DNA of 64,000 nucleotides from Pseudomonas sp. SCB32 (GCF_009189165.1 NZ_CP045118.1:5952001-6016000), one strand, 5' to 3'. Positions 26,258 through 38,411 are shown, counted from the first letter of the stretch. The notes: generated by a model not told the origin, from the letters alone. Translations and numbers: made by a program.

Positions 26258-27178
26258 CTAATCGAGCAGCTCGACCGGCGGCAGCTGCATGGCCTGCACC
26301 TCGGCCAGCAGGAAGTCGCGCAGCCGGCGCAGGCGCTCCTGCTGCCGGCGCGCCCGCGGCCAGACCAGGTAGTAGCTCTCGCCGCTGGCCACCGCGCTCG
26401 GCCAGGGCAACGCCAGCCGGCCCTGGTTGGCGTCTTCGGCGACCATCACCAGGTCGCCGATGGACACGCCATAGCCCCGCGTCGCAGCGACGATGCCTAG
26501 TTCCAGGGTGTCGAAGACCTGGCCGCCCTTGAGCGAAACCTGCTCACTCAGGCCCATGCGTTGCAGCCAGCGGCGCCAGTCGCGGCGATCGAGCGTGGGG
26601 TGCAGCAACTCGGCGCCGGCCAGGCGCTCGGCGTCCCAGGGGCCGTCATCGAGCAGCGCCGGCGAGCCCACCGGAATCAGCCATTCGGGGAACAGCAGGG
26701 TGCCCTCCCAATCCGGCGGGAAGTGCCCGGTACTGAGCAATACCGCGCAGTCGAAGGGTTCATTGAGGAAATCCACCTGGTCCACGTCCATCCAGGCACT
26801 GGTCAGTTGCACCTCGATGTCGGTGTTGCACATGCGGAAGTTGCTCAACCGCGACAGCAGCCAGCGCATGGTCATGGTCGAGGGCGCCTTCAGGCGCAGC
26901 ACGCCCTCCTCCGCCCGCAGGCTGGAACAGGCGCGCTCAAGCGAATCGAAACCGTCGCGCAGGCCGGGCAGCAGCAGGCGCGCCGGCTCTGTCAGCTCCA
27001 GTTGCCGGCCGCGACGCTGGAACAGGCGGCAGGCAAAGTGTTCCTCCAGGGTCTTGATGTGCCGGCTAACCGCGCTCTGGGTGATCGCCAGCTCTTCCGC
27101 CGCGCGGGTGAAGGACGCATGCCGGGCGGCGGCCTCGAAGGCGCGCAGGGCATAGAGGGGCGGCAACTGGCGGTTCAT
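26258..27178 (-). CDS. LysR-family transcriptional regulator (GcvA-like)
   Basis: A 306-residue LysR regulator. The N-terminal HTH is MNRQLPPLYALRAFEAAARHASFTRAAEELAITQSAVSRHIKTLEEHF, with the LPPLxALRAFEAAARHxSFTxAAEEL pattern typical of the GcvA-type subgroup. The rest (about 90-300) is the periplasmic-binding-like effector domain. Start 27178 follows CGGAG. It is divergent from the MATE transporter, with 148 bp between starts, so it may control that pump, as suggested by the same pairing in P. aeruginosa. The effector is unknown. Confidence 0.88.
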   Translation of the reverse strand: MNRQLPPLYALRAFEAAARHASFTRAAEELAITQSAVSRHIKTLEEHFACRLFQRRGRQLELTEPARLLLPGLRDGFDSLERACSSLRAEEGVLRLKAPSTMTMRWLLSRLSNFRMCNTDIEVQLTSAWMDVDQVDFLNEPFDCAVLLSTGHFPPDWEGTLLFPEWLIPVGSPALLDDGPWDAERLAGAELLHPTLDRRDWRRWLQRMGLSEQVSLKGGQVFDTLELGIVAATRGYGVSIGDLVMVAEDANQGRLALPWPSAVASGESYYLVWPRARRQQERLRRLRDFLLAEVQAMQLPPVELLD

Positions 27179-27326
27179 GGCGGGCTCCGAGGGCACTAAT
27201 GCATGAGTATGACTCATGAATGCCATCGTTTTTTTCCTTTTGTGCCCGCCCGCACGGACGCCAGAGAATGAGGCACTTTCCATTCGGAAGGCCCCACTGC
27301 GGGCCGCCGCTGACTGAGCCTGACTC

Positions 27327-28718
27327 ATGAAACGCCTGTACCGCGACGAACTCTCCGCCATCTTGCGCCTTGCCGGCCCGCTGATCGCCGCCCAGTTGGC
27401 CTACGTGGCCATGGTGTTCACCGACACCGTGATGATGGGCAAGCTCGGCCGCGAGGCGCTGGCCAGCGGCGGCCTTGGCGCATCCAGTTACGCGCTGATC
27501 TCGACCTTCTGCGTGGGCGTGGTGGCCGCGACCGGCAACCTGGTCGCGATCCGTCACGGGGCACGGGACACCGCTGGAGTAGTCCAGGCGACCCAAGCCG
27601 GCCTGTGGATCGGCCTGGCGCTCTCCCTGCTGGCCGGGCTGCTGCTGTGGAACCTCGGGCCGATCCTGCTGACCTTCGGCCAGGCGCCGGAAACCGTCGC
27701 GGGCACCATGAGCTTCCTGCGCAGCATCGTCTTCGCCCTGCCCGGCTACATGGTGTTCATGGTGCTGCGCGGCTTCACCAGCGCCATCGAGCGCACCGGC
27801 CCGGTGATGGCGATCAGCGTGCTCGGCGCGCTGGCCAACTTCGCCCTGAACTACGCCTTTATCGAGGGCCTGTTCGGCCTGCCGCGCCTGGGGCTGGCGG
27901 GGATCGGCATCGTCACCGCCGTGGTGATGAACGCCCTGCCGCTGATCCTTGCGCTCTATCTGCGCTGGCACCCGGCCTACAGCGCCTATCCGTTGCTGCG
28001 CGGGCTGATCCGCCCGGATGTGCGGGTAATCGGCGAATCCTTACGCCTGGGGCTGTCCATCGGCGGCACCTACGCGGTCGAGTCGGGGATGTTCACCGTG
28101 GCCACGCTGTGCATGGGCACCATCGGCAGCACCGCGCTGGCCGCGCACCAGATCGCCATCCAGTCGGTGTACGTGGCCTTCATGGTGCCGGTGGGAATCT
28201 CCTATGCGGTGACCTTCCGCATCGGCCAGCACTACGGCGCCGGGCGGCTGGTCGAGGCGCGCCGTGCCGGACGGCTGGGGATCGGCTTCGGTGCCGCCTG
28301 CATGTTCGCCTTCGCCGCGCTGTTCTGGCTGGCGCCGGACATCGTCATCGGTCTATTCCTCGACCATGACGACCCGGCCAACCAGGAGGTGGTGCAGCTG
28401 GCCGTCAGTCTGCTGGCGATTGCCGCCTGGTTCGAGCTGTTCGACGGCACCCAGAGCATCGCCATGGGCGCGATCCGCGGCTTGAAGGATGCGCGGACCA
28501 CCTTCCTGGTCGGGCTGGCCGGCTACTGGGTGGTCGGGGTGCCGATGGCGTTGCTGCTGGCCTTCCCGGTCGGTTGGGGGCCCAGCGGTGTGTGGTGGGG
28601 GCTGGCATCGGGGCTGGCCTGCGCGGCGATCGGCCTGTGCCTGGCGTTCGAAGCCAAGACTGCCCGGCTGCTACGTCCGCAGGCCGCGGGCGCGGCCCTC
28701 GCACCGGTCAGCTGTTGA
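27327..28718 (+). CDS. MATE-family multidrug/metabolite efflux pump
   Basis: A 463-residue MATE transporter with twelve predicted membrane segments. Both half-domains show the family motif, including VFTDTVMMGKLGREALASGGLG near residues 29-50 and GMFTVATLCMGTIGSTALAAHQIAIQ at the start of the second half. It exports cationic compounds in exchange for Na+ or H+. It resembles NorM/PmpM-type pumps, but the substrate is not deducible. Its stop overlaps that of the converging GGDEF/EAL gene by 11 bp. Confidence 0.93.
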   Translation: MKRLYRDELSAILRLAGPLIAAQLAYVAMVFTDTVMMGKLGREALASGGLGASSYALISTFCVGVVAATGNLVAIRHGARDTAGVVQATQAGLWIGLALSLLAGLLLWNLGPILLTFGQAPETVAGTMSFLRSIVFALPGYMVFMVLRGFTSAIERTGPVMAISVLGALANFALNYAFIEGLFGLPRLGLAGIGIVTAVVMNALPLILALYLRWHPAYSAYPLLRGLIRPDVRVIGESLRLGLSIGGTYAVESGMFTVATLCMGTIGSTALAAHQIAIQSVYVAFMVPVGISYAVTFRIGQHYGAGRLVEARRAGRLGIGFGAACMFAFAALFWLAPDIVIGLFLDHDDPANQEVVQLAVSLLAIAAWFELFDGTQSIAMGAIRGLKDARTTFLVGLAGYWVVGVPMALLLAFPVGWGPSGVWWGLASGLACAAIGLCLAFEAKTARLLRPQAAGAALAPVSC

Positions 28719-30387
28719 TCGGATCCTGCAGGCGCAGCGCGCGGGTGCCGCCGAACACCAGGAAGCGCGCCAGCTCCGCCAGCGGCAGTGGCCGGCTGAT
28801 CCCGTAGCCCTGGACCTGGTCGCAGCCGAACTGGGTCAGCTGATTCTGCTGCTCAAGGGTCTCGACGCCCTCGGCCACCACCTCGAGGTTGAGGTTGTGC
28901 GCCAGGTTGATCATCGCCCGCACCAGTTGCAGGCTTTCCGGGCTCTCGTGCATGTCGCCGACAAAGCTCTTGTCGATCTTCAGCAGAGTAATTGGCAGGC
29001 TGCTGAGGTGCACGAAGGACGAGAAGCCGGTGCCGAAGTCATCCAGCGAGAAGCGCACGCCCAGCCGGCCGAGGACCTGCATGGTCTGCAGCACCTTGTC
29101 GCTGCGACGCATCACGGCGGTTTCGGTGAGCTCGAATTCCAGCCAGCGGGCATCCACGCCGCGCAGGCGGATCAGCCGCTCCAGGGTTGGCAGCAGCTGG
29201 CCGTCCTGAAACTGGCGGAACGACAGGTTGATCGCCATGTGCAGCGGCGGCAGGCCGCGCCCACGCAGCCACTGCATGTCGCGCAGGGCCCGGGAAATCA
29301 CCCAGTAGCCGAGCGGCACGATCAGCCCGCTTTCCTCCGCCAGCGGGACGAAGTCCCCCGGGGTCAGCAGGCCGCGTTCGGGATGGCGCCAGCGCACCAG
29401 CGCTTCCAGGCCGACGATGCGGCCATCCTTGAGGTCCAGGCGCGGCTGGTAGTGCAGTTCCAGCTCGTCGCGACGCAAGGCGCGGCGCAGTTCGCTCTCC
29501 AGATCGGCGAGGCTGCGCGCGCCACGGTTGATACGCTCGTCGAACACATGGAAGGTGCAGCCCTGACGGGCCTTGGCCTGCTGCATGGCGATGTGCGCAT
29601 GCCACATCAGCGGGTCGGCGCCGTCACCGGCGTGGGCATGGGCCATGCCCAGGCTGCAACCCAGCAGCAGGCTTTCCCCCTCCACCCGGTAGGGCTCGCC
29701 AAGGGCCTCGATGATGCGTTCGGCGACCCATTCCACCCGCGCCGGATCGTGACGGGTATCCAGCAGCAGGGCGAATTCGTCACTGCCCAGGCGGGCGATG
29801 AGGTCGCCGTTGTCCAATTGGGCCTTGAGGCGGTCGACCACCTGCAGGATCAGCCGGTCGCCGGACTGGTGGCCAAGGGCGTCGTTGACGTGGCGGAAGT
29901 TGTCCAGGTCCAGATGCCCCAGCGCCAGGCCATGGCCGGCGCATTCGCTCAGGCGGGCGGCGAGCAGGGTCTGGAAACCCTGGCGGTTGGCGATGCCGGT
30001 GAGCGGGTCCTGCTCGGCCAGGCTCTGCAGGGTGTGCTGCAGCGAGGAGCGTTCGCGCACGTAGCGCAGGCAACGGCGCAGTACTTCGGCATTGAGGCTG
30101 TCCGCGACCAGCCAGTCGGCGACGCCCACCGGCTCCTGCCTGGGCTCGCGCTCGAGCAGCAGGACCATCGGCAGGTGGCACTGATGGGAAGATGGCAGCT
30201 TGTCGGGCGTGGCCAGGACCAGGCCGACCTGGCCTTCGTCGAACAGGCTGCTGGCGGCCTGCCAGGACGGCGCAGTAATCAGGGAATAGCCCTGTCCCAA
30301 CGCGGCCAGATGTCCGCGAAGTAACTGGGCCCACTGCGGCGCTTCCGCCAGCAGGAGCAGGCGCGCTGGTTCAACCGACGCTGCCAC
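28708..30387 (-). CDS. GGDEF/EAL cyclic-di-GMP phosphodiesterase
   Basis: A 559-residue protein. A receiver-like N-terminal domain (about residues 5-115) without clear phosphoacceptor residues is followed by a GGDEF domain (about 125-285) whose active-site motif reads RLGSDEFALLL instead of GGDEF, and an intact EAL domain (about 300-555) with EALVRW, ELTETAV, DDFGTGFSS, KIDKSFV and AEGVET. The EAL domain is therefore expected to hydrolyse c-di-GMP and the GGDEF domain to be regulatory. The neighbours (MATE, rep) match PA5295 of P. aeruginosa, reported as the phosphodiesterase ProE. The start is taken as GTG at 30387 with GGGGG upstream; this is uncertain. Confidence 0.85.
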   Translation of the reverse strand: MAASVEPARLLLLAEAPQWAQLLRGHLAALGQGYSLITAPSWQAASSLFDEGQVGLVLATPDKLPSSHQCHLPMVLLLEREPRQEPVGVADWLVADSLNAEVLRRCLRYVRERSSLQHTLQSLAEQDPLTGIANRQGFQTLLAARLSECAGHGLALGHLDLDNFRHVNDALGHQSGDRLILQVVDRLKAQLDNGDLIARLGSDEFALLLDTRHDPARVEWVAERIIEALGEPYRVEGESLLLGCSLGMAHAHAGDGADPLMWHAHIAMQQAKARQGCTFHVFDERINRGARSLADLESELRRALRRDELELHYQPRLDLKDGRIVGLEALVRWRHPERGLLTPGDFVPLAEESGLIVPLGYWVISRALRDMQWLRGRGLPPLHMAINLSFRQFQDGQLLPTLERLIRLRGVDARWLEFELTETAVMRRSDKVLQTMQVLGRLGVRFSLDDFGTGFSSFVHLSSLPITLLKIDKSFVGDMHESPESLQLVRAMINLAHNLNLEVVAEGVETLEQQNQLTQFGCDQVQGYGISRPLPLAELARFLVFGGTRALRLQDPINS

Positions 30388-30500
30388 GCGACCCCCGTGT
30401 CCATGCGATGGAAGAAACCTGGCGCCGTCCCTGTGCCCGTCCTTCCGGTTTTGAAGCCTTCGTCGCATCCGGCTCCCCGGACACCAACGACACTTCAGAG

Positions 30501-30516
30501 AAACTCTTAAGAGTTT
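30501..30516. promoter_or_regulatory. 16-bp perfect palindrome between EAL gene and rep
   Basis: AAACTCTTAAGAGTTT is a perfect palindrome in the 287-bp divergent gap between the GGDEF/EAL gene and rep, 114 bp before the EAL gene's start. It has the form of an operator for a dimeric regulator. There is no T-run after it, so a terminator is less likely. Confidence 0.4.
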
Positions 30517-30674
30517 TCTTCAAGTATTGCTCACACAAGCCTAATACATGTACGGATTTATCCAAAACCAGGAAGTACGATCTCGTCACAGATCGTCGCT
30601 TTTCCGAGCGGCACCCCGACGCCCGGCACGGCCTGCTAGAATACGCGCCCGCATCGCTTCAGACCCCGCCCTTC

Positions 30675-33456
<2,782 letters not shown>

Positions 33457-33470
33457 TCGCTCCACGTTCG

Positions 33471-33504
33471 AAAAAGGCGGGCACCGCAAGGGCCCGCCTT
33501 TTTT
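33471..33504 (+). terminator. Terminator of xpt
   Basis: AAAAAGGCGGGC...GCCCGCCTTTTTT, with an eight-base loop, 14 bp after the xpt stop. Confidence 0.93.
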
Positions 33505-33544
33505 CATGCCCGCTCATCAGGCCACCGGGTAAATCGCGGGCATG

Positions 33545-33570
33545 AAAAAGCCGCCCGGAGGCGGCTTTTT
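33545..33570 (-). terminator. Terminator of cycB
   Basis: AAAAAGCCGCC-CGGA-GGCGGCTTTTT, a perfect 11-bp stem, 16 bp beyond the cycB stop on the minus strand; symmetric enough to work in both directions. Confidence 0.92.
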
Positions 33571-33586
33571 CGGCACAGGTCGGCGA

Positions 33587-34015
33587 TTACAGGCCGGACA
33601 TGTGGCGAATCGCGGCTTTCAGCTCGTCATCCGAGCAGTCGGCGCAGGTGCCCTTCGGCGGCATGGCGTTGATGCCGGAGATGGCCTTGGCCAGCAGGCC
33701 GTCAAGACCGCCCTGCTCTTTCGCACGCTTGCCCCAGTCGGCCTTGTCGCCCACTTTCGGCGAGCCCAGCAGGCCGGTGCCGTGGCAGTTGGTGCAGACC
33801 TTGCCGACGATCTCTTCGCCCGAACGCGGAGCACCGCCGCCACCGGCCGAAGCCACGGCGCCAACGCCTGCGCACTCCTGACCCTGTACGCAGACTTTCC
33901 CCACTGGTTCGAGACGCTTGGCAATGGCGTCATCGTTGGTCGCGGCCTGAGCGCTTACTGCCCACAGGGCCAGCACGGCAGCTTGAGCTACCAGCATTTT
34001 TTTAATCAGGTTCAC
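33587..34015 (-). CDS. cycB: Cytochrome c5
   Basis: A 142-residue periplasmic cytochrome c5. After a signal peptide ending VSAQA-ATNDD, the mature protein has the CVQGQECAG segment that precedes the haem domain in c5 proteins, the haem site CTNCHG (about residues 86-91, with His as axial ligand), the axial Met in INAMPPKG, and the disulfide-type CADCSDDE near the end. It carries electrons to terminal oxidases. GTG at 34015 is taken as the start; an ATG six codons in is possible. Confidence 0.9.
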   Translation of the reverse strand: MNLIKKMLVAQAAVLALWAVSAQAATNDDAIAKRLEPVGKVCVQGQECAGVGAVASAGGGGAPRSGEEIVGKVCTNCHGTGLLGSPKVGDKADWGKRAKEQGGLDGLLAKAISGINAMPPKGTCADCSDDELKAAIRHMSGL

Positions 34016-34187
34016 CCTTTCACCCTCATCGTGGCTTATCACGCCCGGTCGCGGTGCAGTCACAGTCTCGGGCCGCGCGAGCGGGCGCAAGTATAACGGC
34101 AAAGCCCGCAAGCTCGAAACAATTGCACCGCCTTGCCGGGTCTTGCGGCATTAGGTCGCAGCTGGTCTGGCCGGTCCTACCGGCTGT

Positions 34188-34736
34188 TCAAAAATTTGCC
34201 GGTGTGGTGGCGCTGATCAGCCGCGCCGGGGCATCAAACGGATTGCGGAAGCGGTGGGGCTTGGTGCTGTCGAAATAGTAGCTGTCGCCACGTTCGAGCA
34301 CGAAGGTCTCGTCACCGACGGTCAGCTCCAGACGGCCTTCGACCAGCACGCCGGTCTCTTCGCCTTCATGGGCATACATGTCGTCGCCGGTGTCGGAGCC
34401 TGGCGGATAGGTCTCGTCGAGCAGGGTGATGGCACGGCTGGGATAGTCCTTGCCAATCAGCTTCATGATGATCGAGCCGCTGGACAGGTCGCTGAGTTCG
34501 TCTGCCTTGTAGACCACCGGGGTATTGCTGTTCTGCTCCAGATCCAGGGAGAAGAACTCGACCAGGGACATCGGAATACCACCCAGCACTTTCTTCAGCG
34601 AGCTGATGGAGGGGCTGACGCTGTTCTTCTCGATCATCGAGATCGTGCTGTTGGTCACACCCGCCCGTTTGGCGAGTTCGCGCTGGGACAAACCTTTGAG
34701 CTTACGGATGGCTTGCAGACGAGCACCGACGTCCAA
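34188..34736 (-). CDS. pauR: PauR-type XRE-cupin regulator of polyamine catabolism
   Basis: A 182-residue regulator with an XRE helix-turn-helix (about residues 5-60: LDVGARLQAIRKLKGLSQRELAKRAGVTNSTISMIE) and a C-terminal cupin (about 105-180, with HEGEETGVLVEGRLEL and GDSYYFDSTKPHRFRNP). It closely resembles P. aeruginosa PauR (PA5301), which represses spermidine, putrescine and cadaverine catabolism genes, and it sits in the same position between cycB and dadX. A TTG start at 34736 is chosen because AGGAGG lies nine bases upstream and the encoded N-terminus fits the family. It probably senses polyamines through the cupin. pauB4 and kauB further on are likely targets. Confidence 0.88.
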   Translation of the reverse strand: MDVGARLQAIRKLKGLSQRELAKRAGVTNSTISMIEKNSVSPSISSLKKVLGGIPMSLVEFFSLDLEQNSNTPVVYKADELSDLSSGSIIMKLIGKDYPSRAITLLDETYPPGSDTGDDMYAHEGEETGVLVEGRLELTVGDETFVLERGDSYYFDSTKPHRFRNPFDAPARLISATTPANF

Positions 34737-34900
34737 GGGCTGGGTCCTCCTTATTCTTGTGTTCAGGCAGGCTCTGAAAGGCAGAACCCGCCAACGGCTT
34801 GAGCCGAGCGGGTTCCAAGTGCCACGTATCATGGCAACACCGTTCAGTATTTACAACAGATCGACTGTCGATCCTGCGCAAACTTTACGGGCGGTATCCG

Positions 34901-35980
34901 TCACTCGCCGCTATAGACCCGCGGCACGCGCTTGAGGTTGCAGAACAGCTGATAAGGAATGCTGCCGCAGAGCGCGGCGAGCTGGCTGGCGGGAACGTTC
35001 GGGCCCCAGAGCTCGACGCGGCTGCCCAGGCCCGCGGTAGGCAGGTCGGTCAGATCGACGGTGAGCATGTCCATGGACACGCGGCCGATGATGCGGCTCG
35101 GCTTGCCGTCGATGAATACCGGAGTGCCGTCTGGTGCATGACGCGGATAGCCATCGGCGTAACCCATGGCGACCACGCCGACGCGCACCGGGCGGTCGGC
35201 GATGAAGCGCGCGCCGTAGCCCAGCGGCTCGCCGGCCGGCAGTTCGCGGATGCTGATGACCTTGGATTCCAGGGTCATCACCGGGCGAAGCTGGTCGGCC
35301 AGCGGGTGCGCCTGTTCGAACGGGGTGGCGCCATAGAGCATGATGCCCGGACGCACCCAGTCGCTGGGCACGCTCGGCCAGCCGAGGATGCCGGGGGAGT
35401 TGCGCAGGCTGACTTCATGGCCCTGGCCTGCGGCTTCGCGCACCGCCTGGAAGGCGGTGACTTGTTCGTCGGTACGTGCGCAATCCAGCTCGTCGGCACG
35501 GGCGAAGTGGCTTATCAGCACGACCTTGGCCACGTGCGGCAGCGCCTTCAGGCGCGTCAGGGCGGCGGCATAGTCCTGCGGGAAGAAGCCGACACGGTGC
35601 ATGCCCGAGTCCATCTTCAGCCAGAGAGTCAGCGGCTTGGCCGGACGGGCGCGCTCGATGGCTTCCAGCTGCCACGCCGAATGCACCACGCACCACAGGT
35701 CATGCGCCTCGATCAGCTCCAGCTCGCTGGCTTCGAAGAAGCCTTCCAGCAGCAGGATCGGTGCGCGAATACCGGCTTCGCGCAGCTCCAGCGCTTCCTC
35801 GATGCAGGCCACGGCGAAACCGTCGGCCTCGCCTTCCAGTGCGCGGGCGCAGACCACGGCGCCATGGCCGTAGGCATCGGCCTTGACCACCGCCAGCGCT
35901 CGGGCGCCGCTGACTTCACGGGCCAGACGGTAGTTGTGGCGCAGGGCGGCAAGATCGATCAGGGCACGGGCGGGACGCAT
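34901..35980 (-). CDS. dadX: Catabolic alanine racemase DadX
   Basis: A 359-residue fold-type III alanine racemase. The PLP lysine is in [11 protein letters not shown] (about residues 30-40), the catalytic tyrosine is within the [11 protein letters not shown] segment, and [11 protein letters not shown] is the typical C-terminal domain motif. It converts L-Ala to D-Ala, which DadA then oxidises. It is the last gene of dadA-ridA-dadX, 87 bp after ridA. Because of this context it is assigned as the catabolic DadX rather than biosynthetic Alr. Confidence 0.94.
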   Translation of the reverse strand: MRPARALIDLAALRHNYRLAREVSGARALAVVKADAYGHGAVVCARALEGEADGFAVACIEEALELREAGIRAPILLLEGFFEASELELIEAHDLWCVVHSAWQLEAIERARPAKPLTLWLKMDSGMHRVGFFPQDYAAALTRLKALPHVAKVVLISHFARADELDCARTDEQVTAFQAVREAAGQGHEVSLRNSPGILGWPSVPSDWVRPGIMLYGATPFEQAHPLADQLRPVMTLESKVISIRELPAGEPLGYGARFIADRPVRVGVVAMGYADGYPRHAPDGTPVFIDGKPSRIIGRVSMDMLTVDLTDLPTAGLGSRVELWGPNVPASQLAALCGSIPYQLFCNLKRVPRVYSGE

Positions 35981-36067
35981 GGCGAGACTCTCTTTTTAAG
36001 TTGCAACGAGGCGCAATAAAACGGGCAAAAAAAACCCGGCGCCATGGCCGGGCCACGCAAAGAACAA

Positions 36068-36421
36068 TCAGGGCAGTGCGGCGACGATCGAGATCTCGAC
36101 GAGGATCTCCGGGTAGCACAGCGCCGCCTGGACGGTGGCGCGCGCCGGGGCGCAGGCCTGCGGGACCCACTGGTCCCAGACGCCATTCATGCCGACGAAG
36201 TCGGCGGCGACGTCCTTCAGGTAGATGGTTGCCGAGAGGATCCGCGACTTGTCGGTGCCGGCCTCATCGAGCAAGCGCTCGATGCTGGCCAGGACATCGC
36301 GTGTCTGCTGTTCGACGCCAGCGGAGAGATCGTCTGCCACCTGGCCGGCGAGGTACACCGTGCCGTTGTGGGTGACGATCTGGCTCATCCGCTGATTAGT
36401 GTGCTGGCGCAGGATGGCCAT
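36068..36421 (-). CDS. RidA-family imine/enamine deaminase
   Basis: A 117-residue RidA-family protein. [34 protein letters not shown] and the C-terminal catalytic-type [27 protein letters not shown], with Arg in PARATVQA, match the family. It would hydrolyse imines such as 2-iminopropionate, the product of DadA on D-alanine. Start 36421 overlaps the dadA stop by 26 bp, so translation is coupled; GGAGG lies seven bases upstream. It lies between dadA and dadX, as in P. aeruginosa. Confidence 0.9.
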   Translation of the reverse strand: MAILRQHTNQRMSQIVTHNGTVYLAGQVADDLSAGVEQQTRDVLASIERLLDEAGTDKSRILSATIYLKDVAADFVGMNGVWDQWVPQACAPARATVQAALCYPEILVEISIVAALP

Positions 36422-37691
36422 TTTGAGCCTCCGAGGCATTGCCGTAGCGGGAAATGTCCAGACCTTCGGTGCTGATCTGCGGGCTCTTCTTCGCCATCAG
36501 GTCGGCGAGGTAGCGGCCCGAGCCGCACGCCATGGTCCAGCCGAGGGTGCCGTGACCGGTGTTGAGGAACAGGTTGCGGTAGCGGGTGGCGCCGACGATC
36601 GGGGTGCCATCCGGGGTCGCCGGGCGCAGACCGGTCCAGAACTCGGCCTTGCTGACGTCACCGCCTTCCGGATACAGGTCGGTGGTGATCATTTCCAGGG
36701 TGGCGCGGCGACGCGGGTTCAGCGAGAGGTCGAAGCCGGCGATTTCCGCCATGCCGCCAACGCGGATGCGCTGGTCGAAACGCGTAATCGCGACCTTGTA
36801 GGTTTCGTCGAGGATGGTCGAGGTCGGCGCCATGTCCGGGTTGGTGATCGGCACGGTCAGCGAGTAACCCTTGAGCGGGTAGACCGGGGCGTTGATGCCC
36901 AGCGGCTTGAGCATCTGCGGCGAGTAGCTGCCCAGCGCCAGCACGTAGCGGTCGGCGGTGACCAGTTGGCCATCGACCCAGACACCATTGATGCGGTCGC
37001 CGGCGAAGTCCAGGCGCTGGATGTCCTGGCCGAAGCGGAATTCCACGCCCAGGGCCTTGGCCATCTCGGCCAGCTTGGTGGTGAACATCTGGCAGTCGCC
37101 GGTCTGGTCGTTCGGCAGGCGCAGGGCGCCAACCAGCTTGTCGGCCACCTTGGCCAGGGCCGGCTCGACGCGGGCGATGCCGGCGCGGTCGAGCACTTCA
37201 TAGGGAACGCCAGTGCTTTCCAGGACCGAGATATCCTTGGCGGCGGCGTCAAGCTGTTCCTGGGTGCGGAACAGCTGGGTGGTGCCCAGGGAGCGGCCTT
37301 CGTAGGCGATACCGGTTTCGGCGCGCAGTTCGTCGAGGCAGTCGCGGCTGTACTCGGACAGACGCACCATGCGCTCCTTGTTCACCGCGTAGCTCTTGGC
37401 GTTGCAGTTGCGCAGCATCTGCCACATCCAGGCGTACTGGCTCGGGTCGCCGGTCAGCTTGATGGCCAGCGGCGCGTGGGTCTGCATCAGCCACTTCATG
37501 GCCTTGAGCGGGATGCCCGGCGCAGCCCAGGGCGAGGCATAGCCAGGGGATACCTGGCCGGCGTTGGCGAAACTGGTTTCCAGGGCCGGACCAGGCTGGC
37601 GGTCGACGACGACCACTTCGAAGCCGGCACGGGCGAGATAGTAAGCACTGGCGGTACCGATCACACCGCTGCCAAGCACCAGAACACGCAT
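36396..37691 (-). CDS. dadA: D-amino acid dehydrogenase DadA
   Basis: A 431-residue FAD-dependent D-amino acid dehydrogenase. The N-terminal dinucleotide fold [32 protein letters not shown] is followed by the family's substrate domain and the C-terminal FAD-contact [20 protein letters not shown]. It oxidises D-alanine to pyruvate and ammonia and passes electrons to the respiratory chain. It is the first gene of dadA-ridA-dadX. GGGAGG precedes the ATG, and TATACT at 37753-37758 (minus strand) is a likely -10 element. The upstream palindrome cluster is probably the DadR control region. Confidence 0.95.
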   Translation of the reverse strand: MRVLVLGSGVIGTASAYYLARAGFEVVVVDRQPGPALETSFANAGQVSPGYASPWAAPGIPLKAMKWLMQTHAPLAIKLTGDPSQYAWMWQMLRNCNAKSYAVNKERMVRLSEYSRDCLDELRAETGIAYEGRSLGTTQLFRTQEQLDAAAKDISVLESTGVPYEVLDRAGIARVEPALAKVADKLVGALRLPNDQTGDCQMFTTKLAEMAKALGVEFRFGQDIQRLDFAGDRINGVWVDGQLVTADRYVLALGSYSPQMLKPLGINAPVYPLKGYSLTVPITNPDMAPTSTILDETYKVAITRFDQRIRVGGMAEIAGFDLSLNPRRRATLEMITTDLYPEGGDVSKAEFWTGLRPATPDGTPIVGATRYRNLFLNTGHGTLGWTMACGSGRYLADLMAKKSPQISTEGLDISRYGNASEAQNGHPAPAH

Positions 37692-38052
37692 TCTTGCCTC
37701 CCACGCCGCGTCAGGAACGCGGACGTTTTTTATTCTGAACGTAGATGCGCGCAGTATAGGAAGACAGCGTCAGAGATATTCACTATTTAACTGTGTCTAT
37801 TTGACGAAAAATCCTGGGCAAATGCCCTTTAACGGAGGGACATCCACCAGAATAAGGGCATTTTAGCCCTAGACCAAATGGTCGATGATCTGGCGAAAAT
37901 TTCACCAGATCCAGAGGAAATAGCGAACAACGAGGAATCAACCAGAACTTCTCTCGCCAAGCCGGGCACCGACGAGATTTACCTGCTTCTGGCGAGTATC
38001 CCCCCGCTCCCCGTCGCGAGCGACGCAGAGCAGGGGAATTCCCTTGGGATGC
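37692..38052 (-). promoter_or_regulatory. dadA control region with a cluster of palindromes
   Basis: A 361-bp gene-free gap. It carries, from 37816, GGGCA-AA-TGCCC (37816-37827), AGGGC-ATTTTA-GCCCT (37855-37870), GACCA-AA-TGGTC (37872-37883) and a 21-bp near-palindrome at 37889-37909 with arms TCTGGCGAAA and TTTCACCAGA. They lie 125-220 bp upstream of dadA. The -10-like TATACT is at 37753-37758. DadR (Lrp-type) is the expected activator; assignment of these sites to it is inference. A short ATG frame at 37878-38078 has no ribosome site and is not called. Confidence 0.5.
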
Positions 38053-38397
38053 CTACTTGCGCATCCACTGGCCATTGACCTGCACGTACTGCCCCGACGG
38101 CGTACGCTCGATGGCCTTCTTGCCGGCCAGGGTCTCTACATCTTTCAGCGTGGCGCCGCTCTGGCTGGCGACCTTCTGGTACTCGGCCCGGCGCGCGGCG
38201 TTGATCTGCGCGGCGATGTCGGCGGCCTGGCCACCGTTGCTGACGACGCCCAGATAGCCATCGGCCTGCTCGCCGACCAGGCCCTGGGACTTGGCGCCGC
38301 CCAAGGCGGACATGGCCTGTTCCAGGCTCATCGCCATGACCGGCAGGCTGAGGCAGAGGGCGACCAGCGCGGTGCCCAGTTTGCGGTGCAATCTCAT
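38053..38397 (-). CDS. ydbL: YdbL family periplasmic protein
   Basis: A 114-residue YdbL (DUF1318) protein. A signal peptide, MRLHRKLGTALVALCLSLPVMA, is followed by MSLEQAMSALGGAKSQGLVGEQADGYLGVV, the family signature, and a C-terminal part ending TPSGQYVQVNGQWMRK. It is encoded last in the ydbH-ynbE-ydbL operon. In E. coli these proteins assist the AsmA-like phospholipid transporter YdbH; YdbL is thought to act as its periplasmic chaperone or regulator. AAGGAG lies just upstream of the ATG. Confidence 0.9.
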   Translation of the reverse strand: MRLHRKLGTALVALCLSLPVMAMSLEQAMSALGGAKSQGLVGEQADGYLGVVSNGGQAADIAAQINAARRAEYQKVASQSGATLKDVETLAGKKAIERTPSGQYVQVNGQWMRK

Positions 38398-38411
38398 GAA
38401 AAGGCTCCTTC

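Noticed and set aside
37878..38078. A 66-codon frame in the dadA-ydbL gap
   Set aside because: No ribosome site, runs into ydbL on the opposite strand, and overlaps the palindromes upstream of dadA.
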